From: Chamaecyparis obtusa
Taxonomy: Eukaryota > Streptophyta > Pinopsida > Cupressales > Cupressaceae
DNA length: 64,000 nt
Assembly (NCBI GenBank): GCA_027943335.1
Contig: BSBK01002792.1
Coordinates: 684,501-748,500, forward strand
Direction of reading: 5' to 3'
A program made the position numbers and the translations under genes. Each line of letters starts with the position of its first letter. The stretch's first letter is position 1. The notes under the pieces were generated by a model. The model did no database searches and was not told the DNA's origin. It saw only the letters and a program-made list of their open reading frames with translations. Shown here in pieces: positions 57,222 to 64,000 of the stretch.

Positions 57222-58824
57222 GGGCCTGTTGGGACTAAAAACATAGCATGGGTTTTTTAGTACCATGTTAAAATTTCATCATTTGAAGCCCTTTAAATGC
57301 TTTTCATGCATATGTACCCGGCTATCATTATGAAGCCTATGAGGTGTTCCAGATGTTTAACACACTCCATTTATTATGTGCATGCATTCTATGATGTGAT
57401 TTTGTCATCCCGATTCATTCGGCGAAGTCCCATTTTGAGCAAGTGTCAAACTGCACAATTCTGCCTAAGTGTCAAATAGAGTACAGTAGCCCAGTTTGCC
57501 TTTGAATATCTTGCATCCAGAAATGTTTCATGACTTTCCACTTTGAGGATATTTAATATTCATATCAAAGAACCTAGGTTCCAGTTTTCAAGTCATTTCG
57601 AATCCGTTTGATTAGGTTTCAAACCCCTCAAAGTTGGTAGTTTGATGTTGTCATGCACTTGTGTAATGGTTCAGAATTCTGGAAGGACCTGTTTGACCAG
57701 CCATATCTTTGATCCAGTAGACCCTATTGAGAAAATTCCTTTTTCATCATATTCCAGGGGTCAAATACTTCCTATGTTTCAATTTTGAGTTCATGATGAA
57801 TCTGTTTGCTCAGTTTCCAAATGCGATTCCAAATGCAACTTCTGTTGTTTTGTAAGTTGTGAAATGTGCAGATTGATCTGTACCCCTGTTCGTGATGTTA
57901 TAAATTTTGATCCGTGATTGATGAGCCTGAACAAGTTGTACCACTATTTTCTACTTCAAAAATACTACAAGTGTGTCAAGTTAGAAGTCTTGACGAATCT
58001 TTAGGCATACTTTCCCAGGGTCATTCTGTATGCATGAATCACTGTTTTGCTGTGTTTCCCAGTTTGCATTTCTAAGAGCCTATTTTTTCCTGATTGCCAA
58101 ATGCGCCCTGTTATTCGTCATGAGCCCTAATTGTGGAATTATACTCTTTGTGTGACAAAGATTAAACACCCCTATTTTTAGATCCTGATGTCATGTTTGG
58201 CCTAGTTTTCAAAGCCAAATCCGAACCCAGTTTCTATGATTTTCACTGTTTTGAATTATGAATTTATCTAACGAGCTGACTTTGGTGATTATTTGCAAAT
58301 GGCTGTTTGATCTTTGTGGTGATTTGATTATGGATTCATAATCCTAGTATGAAGGTGTTTCAATGTCTGAGTTGCTGGATTATGAAAGTCCCAGTTGGTG
58401 AGTTTTTTAAGCCGATTCCGAGGGAAAATTATGTGATTTTGACAATACATTGGGATTCAATTTTTAACTGGCCATTTTTGATTATTAATATCTTGGGGCT
58501 CAAATTTTCTGGGAGGTTCTCCTTTGGCCGGCATGTTATAATGTTGGAAGTCAACATGTGTGCTCGGTGGCGCTCTCCTGTCAGGCCTTTCGGTCTGTTT
58601 TTAAAGCCGCTTTCGGGAGTCAGTTGTGTTATTGATCAGTCCTGCCAAAATGTGAAAATGGGTTATGTGGTCATTTTTCTATTGCATGGAGGTTTGTGCT
58701 CTTCAAAGGGATTGCCTTTTGAATAAGCAAAGGCTGGCAAGTCAAGTATAACTTCATCCGTTGAAACTGTTGTCACTAATGCACTTGATGTCAATAAGTT
58801 TGTCAAGTTGAAGGTGCATGGCAC

Positions 58825-59325
58825 TTGTCCCGGTGGTCCAGAGGTTGTAGCTTCACAATTGCAAGAAATAAATTAATACTCATGCAGGAGGAGAGAGTAG
58901 AAATTGAGAAGATTAATGATGTATTTGAACACGTCTCTGATGCAATTCGCATTCTAAGAGAAATCAAGCTCCTTAGGCTGCTTCGTCATCCAGACATAGT
59001 TGAAATTGAGTACATTATGCTTCCTCCATCGCAAAGAGAATTCAAAGATTTTTGTGTTGTGTTTGAGTTGATGGAATCTGATCTGCATCAAGTTATTAAA
59101 GAAAATGATGATCTTACTCCTCAACATTATCAGTTTTTCTTTTATTAGATACTTAGAGTTTTGAAGTACATGCACTTTGAAATGTATTTCATCTGGATTT
59201 GAAACAAAAAAAATTGTGGTAAATGCAGACTGTAAATTGAAAATATGTGACTTTGGGCTTGCACGCATCTCATTCAATGATGTTGCTTCAACATTTTGTT
59301 TTGATTGATTATGTGGCAGCAAGGT
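58825..59325 (+). pseudogene. MAP kinase fragment, plant TDY (group D) type
   Basis: Reads EIEKINDVFEHVSDAIRILR, EIKLLRLLRHPDIVEIEYIM, DFCVVFELMESDLHQVIKEN, DDLTPQHYQFFFY, then after a stop ILRVLKYMH, a frameshift, FHLDLKQKK (HRDLK with R to L), NADCKLKICDFGLARISFND and IDYVAAR followed by TGA, where group D kinases have TDYVATRW. The VAIKK lysine is replaced by Glu. Only the middle of the kinase domain is present and no intron is seen between these motifs, which could mean capture from processed RNA. Not active. It lies inside the 4980-bp insert. Confidence 0.85.
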
Positions 59326-60499
59326 GAGTATGGGCCTCACACTAGTAAATGGTGGACTTGCTTTGAATGGCCAATGCAAGGCTTGGGATAGATTTTGAAA
59401 TGTACGAACAATCAGAGGTGGTTTGCACATGAACTTAGAGGCATGATTGAAAGTCTTGGTCTCCCTGTGGTGATAATTTGTTTGAAAAAAGAGTATAGAT
59501 AGTCGTATTAACTACAGTCAAGGCGACTAGACATCTTCCGAAGTGTGTAGGATATCATATGTGGCAGATGCGTTGATAGTGCCAGTAAGATTGGGGCCTC
59601 AAATCATTAAAATGCAGGTATGCTATGGAATAAACCCCATGCACCAATCAGAAGAAGGCTAGTGTTGGCGTGAGGACTATTTGCTTGCTTAGAATTTAGA
59701 GCTTTACATAACATTTTGTGAGTTGCAAGCCCAAATTAGGAGTGATACCAAACTATCATAGTGTGAACTGGAGTTTTGAATTGAGAAAGGATTCCTCAGT
59801 GTATATATTTTGACAATGGGTAATTGCAGAGATTAAGAATTTGCTCCAAGTTTACAGGAATGAAATGGAGAATTTGACCGTAACGTTCCCTAGGCAAGTT
59901 ATGAGGAGGCCGCATGTGAGGATAAGATCTCACGCAATGTTGAAGACTCTATGCAAACTGCAAAGGGGCATATGTTGGGTGCACTCCAAATAGATGTCCA
60001 TACATATCAAAGCCAGGGTGACTTGCGCGGGTGTGGGAGAATGGAGGCTCGCGAACCAAGAGGAGGGAGTTTTCTAAAGTTTCTCTCTATGATCATTATC
60101 CCACATTCACGTGGGGCTAAGAAATTTTTGTCTTTATAAGAAAAGACAATCTAACGATGTGTAAAGAAAGAACCACGAAGGCTCTTGGCGGGCCCGCTGG
60201 TGGTGTCTGTGCATGGTGGGCCCTGGTATTTTGGAACGAAGTGCAGGTAAAGCCTTTAAAATTGTGAAATACAATATCCCACATTCATGCCAATTTAGGT
60301 ATTTGGAATGTTTATAACCAAAAGTCCTCACAACATGAAATAAGTTGAAATGAAGTAGGCTCTATGCACACGACCCCCATGTTGCCCACCTCATTTTTTG
60401 TGTCGACAGGCCCGAACAAAAATAATTTTTTTAGAGCGACAGAGAGGAGATGGACCAGGTTGACACTTGGCACAAGGTCATGCATTCGAGGGATGAAAT

Positions 60500-60770
60500 C
60501 AGTGGTTAGTAAATAATTTCACGAATTGGAGGTAGCAGTCATTCGCCAGTTTGCCAGTTAGTTGGCAGTTAACCCAAATAATCTGGAGATCATGCGAGCC
60601 TTAGTCGCCAGTTCGCCGAATGTTAGCAGTCAATGCCAATTGATTCCGCGATCATGAGATAAGGCTTTCACCAAGTCGCTAGAAAACTTGCGGTTTAGCA
60701 CTAACATTTTGCGATTCAAAGACTGTGGTCGCCAGTTCGCTAAGTTGTGGGGTTTGGTCCAAGCATCAAA
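60500..60770. repeat. Degenerate CGCCAGTTCGC short repeats
   Basis: TTCGCCAGTTTGCCAGTTAG, GTCGCCAGTTCGCCGAATG, AAGTCGCTAGAAAAC and GTCGCCAGTTCGCTAAGTTG recur with roughly 60-80 bases between, each followed by a TTGGCAGTTAA/GTTAGCAGTCAA-like word. Confidence 0.6.
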
Positions 60771-61636
60771 TAGCATGTTGACAAGTGGCAAATCCTGGTG
60801 CATTATGTGGGTATATGCAGAAAATGATACGAAATTGTTAGATTAAAGATGAATTTATCACATGATATAGTTCAGACTATGTGAGAAATATTTCATAAAT
60901 TTACATGAGATAGCCTATGCACGGAAAATTAGCCTGGGAAATCATTTTTTGGCCAAACATGTAGGTATTATATGTTGCCGGAAAGGTCTCGGAACGAGGA
61001 TTCTAGTGGTGATGAGTATTTTCAGTTTCAGGGTGATGGATGAGAGCAATCTGGGTTCAAATCCTGAGGAAAAAAATTAGGATCAGAAGAGTTTGGAAAT
61101 GATTACACATATCAGATCAGTTTGGGGATCAGTTGTAGGGTAGATGAGAGGGATGGTGAAGATATTTTGTGCTAAGATAGACAATTGTCAGTTGGTTTGG
61201 CACTGACTCTCATTTGCTATATCTGGTTTTCTCTCCATTGTAACAGGGATGTTGAAATTTATGCTGCAGGGCAGCTTGTAGGCTTTTGGGTCTTATGTTC
61301 TGTGTTTCTTTGTTTTGCAAATGTACAGTCTCAGATAAATTTTTAAAAAAACAATGGAATCCCTATTCAGTTCTGGTTGATGTCTTCGTGTATCTAGTCT
61401 TAGTTCTTGTGTATTAGTTTGTAAGGCATTTTGATGCACTAGTTATAAAGTAGCTATGATCTTGTTTTCAAGTTTCTTTCAAGGAGAGAGTCAATTTTGA
61501 ATGCAAGCTCTGAGAATTTAAGATTTTTACGTGAATTTGATGTCTAGGAACTGGAATGAGAAGAGTGATTTGTAAGGCACTTCACTTGGTTTCTTTGAGT
61601 TTGGAGTTAAGTTTTTCTGGGAATGCATGATTGTTT

Positions 61637-61670
61637 GACTCTGATGCCCAATAGATAAGGCACTGGTCTC
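61637..61670 (+). pseudogene. tRNA-like 5' half (Arg-type D-arm), doubtful
   Basis: GATGCCCAATAGATAAGGCA resembles the D-arm side of plant tRNA-Arg (GGCCCAATGGATAAGGC). A T-arm-like CTGGGTTCGAAG occurs only at about 61828, too far for one tRNA. It may be a fragment or a SINE part. Confidence 0.25.
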
Positions 61671-62212
61671 TTGCTTGTCCTCCAATTTTCATCATCAAGC
61701 ATTAATTGAAAATCATTTCACTTTCCTGTTGTTATGCACATTCATGTTTGATTGTATTCAAGAAGTACAATTCATTCATTGATTCCTTAAAGAGTGAATC
61801 ATTAGGTTAGCCTGCCTGAGCCTCTGGGTTCGAAGAGAAGGAGTTCATCCTTGTTGGTATTTTGACCATTTCCCTAGTTCTTAGCAGATCATACAAGTGG
61901 GATCCTGTATAAGACTGGTTGAGTTGGACTCCCATGTTTTATAAGTCTGAGAACTATCCGCGGTCACATCTGCATAAAGGGTTTTAGCTAGTGAGTTATA
62001 TGTATGCAGATCTTATCATGTTTTAGGTGTACCCACCTAAGTGTGTGGAACTCAAAGCAGAAGGAGGATAAAATCCTCATCAATTAGTCTTTTCTTGCCC
62101 CTTAGTTTGCATGAACAAGTAGATTTGTGTTACCGGACAAAGATCCCTAGGTCTGGTTTTCATATTTCTCTTTTAGAATTGAGGGGTACAAGAAAAGTAG
62201 CTAACAGGGCCT

Positions 62213-64000
62213 CTCTCAATGTTAAGTCCTTTCTCACAAATGTTCCTATAGGTATTAATGCAATTCATTTGTATATGATGTGTCATCTTGTGATTTAGAT
62301 TATCAATGAATATTTTTACCAAATGCTTCTTAGGGGGCTTATACAAAAAATGATTTGATAGGTTTTTCCACCTTTGAAGGTAGTTAGCAAGGCTTTATCC
62401 ACCCTTCTATCTAGCACTACACAGATCAAGGAGAGTAAGTTCACTCTCTACATTGTGTGTGTATTATGACACAAATTTCTTAGATATTTTAGGAAAGGTG
62501 TTGATTATGTTGTATGGGATCTTATAGAACCATTCTAGGGCTAAACCTGTTAGACTCTTAGGGAAGAGGTACATGAGATAATTTTCATTATAGGGCACCT
62601 CATGACAAGCCATATAAAATTCTTTAGCATGGTTAATTAGATTTCCCTTTCCCTTGTATTTATCAAACTTTTGGGTCTCAAATTTCTTTGGGAAAGGATT
62701 TTTGTGATAGACCTATCCAAAAAATAAGGGAAAACCTCCTCAAACTAGGTCTTGGTCTCTATTCTCATGCATATCTCCTTTAGAGAGGTCTTCATTTTTT
62801 CCCACTTAGAATTAATAGGTTGTAGAGTGGGTACACCAATTACATTGGACCCTATTATGGTATATGGGTCAAGCTGTTATGGTGGATGGTAGGCAGGTTG
62901 TGCAGTTGGATATGCAAGTTGTGATTGTTGTTGTGATGGATGTTGGATTTGATGCTAAGGAAATTGTTGGGATTGATACTAGATTTATTTTAGTTCTCGC
63001 TAAGATTGGTACACATATTGTGGTTGCAACTATTGTTGGTAAAATGATACTAGTTGCAACAACATCGATAGGTATGTAAGTTCTTTGGGTATTCATAGTA
63101 GTGGAAGGGGGAGAAAGATACTTCACATAGTCAGATACAAATTTAGTATGTAAACTAACCTGATGTAGGGGTGCTATAGTTTTTGCTATAGTAGATGTGG
63201 GCATAGATAATTAATTGACGTATGTTGTAGTGGATGTAGCTAGTTGTTGAGTCTGAGTGGGTTGCATTTTGAATTGTGTGGTGGATTAAGAGGTGAAATG
63301 TGGGGGATAGGTGATGTGTGAGTTGCTTTGAATTCCTTGAGATTGTAGTGCAACTTTATATAAGTGCCAAGGAGATTATGTTGTTTCTTGTGTGGCATTG
63401 GACCTTGTGTGGTATGATCAGGTTGTTAGAATGATGATGTTTAGGCAGTGCAGGCAACTTGTGATTGTGTGGGTTGTTGTGGATAGGATGTGAATGTGCC
63501 TTGCAAGATAGATAATGGTGTTTTGATAGCTATAGGAGGTGTTGGTAGTATAGGCTAGTTGGTCATCCCTATGAGTGGCATCCTAGTGGTGTATTATAGG
63601 GGTTTTTGTTGTACTTGTTGGGTAACATATTACTACAAAGGTTTTCCAATGGGTTATATTTGTTGTGATGCGTATTGCAATGATGGTTTAATAGATAGAG
63701 CCCCAAGAAGGGTGAAGCAAGGTTTTTATGATATAGTATGCACTACACATTGTGTGCCAATAGGATAAGTGGACTGGGATATGGATATTGAAAGTTGGGT
63801 TGACAAGATACCAAGATCAGGGAGTTAATGTATGATACTATTTTATGCCTTGGATTTGAGATGAAAAAGGAGTGTCAAATTGGTGATCTTAGGAGGGATA
63901 ATCTCTCACAGGGTAAAGGCACCTTCTTGCATGATGCAATGATGGTGTCATGATTTCCTCTTATGATGTGACTAATTATGGAGGCATACCAAGGTTGATT
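62213..64000 (-). pseudogene. Tat-like gag remnant
   Basis: From the right edge: a Gln/Pro-rich region (about 62980-62860, frame-shifted), PTLQPINSKWEKMKTSLKE (about 62830-62780), the Gag core FPKKFETQKFDKYKGKGNLI, EFYMACHEVPYNENYLMYLF and PKSLTGLALEWFYKIPYN (62710-62530), ESELTLLDLC, then NCINTYRNICEKGLNIER-GP at the insert. It is the upstream part of the remnant at 55690-57221. The region 62860-64000 has long low-complexity open frames on both strands and is probably the N-terminal Gag/leader. Confidence 0.75.

Larger units (their letters stand above)
57227..62206. mobile_element. 4980-bp TG...CA insert: giant solo LTR or non-autonomous LTR element
   Basis: Starts TGTTGGGACTAAAAAC and ends AAAGTAGCTAACA, so TGTT and AACA are complementary ends. 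The flanks are GGGCC (57222-57226) and GGGCC (62207-62211). Removing it restores the Gag frame: GLNIER-GP on the right continues as LDEEIIKHYKEG on the left. No direct terminal repeats were found, so it is not an obvious two-LTR element. Inside: a MAP-kinase fragment (58.8-59.3 kb), short repeats (60.5-60.8 kb) and a tRNA-like piece. The rest is non-coding with frames such as 58349-58726 and 59951-60139 that match no family. Confidence 0.7.

Noticed and set aside
58954..59430. 158-codon minus-strand frame
   Set aside because: It is the antisense of the MAP kinase fragment; the plus strand explains the sequence.
61055..61072. GGGTTCAAATCC as a tRNA gene
   Set aside because: Only a box-B-like word is present; no acceptor or anticodon stems can be formed around it.
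62864..63204. Val/Ile- and Thr/Pro-rich frames on both strands
   Set aside because: Low-complexity readings of the Gln/Pro-rich Gag leader; no independent gene.

Overview
This window looks like repeat-rich intergenic DNA from a land plant with a large genome. A gymnosperm is possible but not shown. The DNA is AT-rich, has no intact host gene, and is almost wholly made of nested, decayed transposable elements: Ty3/gypsy LTR retrotransposons of two types, a CACTA (En/Spm) DNA transposon, foldback/MITE-like elements and a 301-bp tandem repeat. Element boundaries below rest on direct repeats, TG...CA ends and 5-bp target-site duplications (TSDs) read from the sequence. Protein calls come from motif recognition by eye.

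Layout. 1-8.3 kb: 3' part of a plus-strand Tat-like LTR element with an antisense plant-mobile-domain (PMD) remnant, interrupted by a 4.16-kb chromovirus deletion derivative (2338-6499, TSD CTAAT). 8.3-12.7 kb: candidate transposon end, a 2 x 228-bp duplication, two foldback elements and non-coding DNA. 12.7-37.4 kb: minus-strand CACTA transposon. It has a TNP2-type transposase with DUF4218 and DUF4216-like parts, a SET-domain reading frame, and a second multi-exon Transposase_24-like gene. The TNP2 frame is split by a 16.5-kb Tat-type retrotransposon (19566-36113, TSD GTTGA) that carries gag, protease, a G-patch-like segment, RT, two RNase H domains, integrase and an antisense PMD pseudogene.

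38.1-55.4 kb: mosaic of a 301-bp tandem repeat and several longer modules in direct and inverted orientation. It is interrupted by a 1986-bp solo LTR (39270-41255, TSD CCAAT/CCGAT) and a Ty3/gypsy element (41445-47816, TSD CCAAA). A truncated copy of the same LTR lies at 50.7-52.4 kb. 55.7-64 kb: minus-strand Tat-like Gag-protease remnant, split in frame by a 4980-bp TG...CA insert (57227-62206, TSD GGGCC) that carries a MAP-kinase fragment.

No feature appears functional as it stands. Most frames are broken, and many of the stops are TGA where CGA or TGG is expected, the pattern left by decay of methylated cytosines. The most unusual points are the SET domain between the two CACTA transposase genes, the antisense PMD in two independent Tat-like elements, the G-patch-like segment next to protease, and the large TG...CA insert with a captured kinase fragment.
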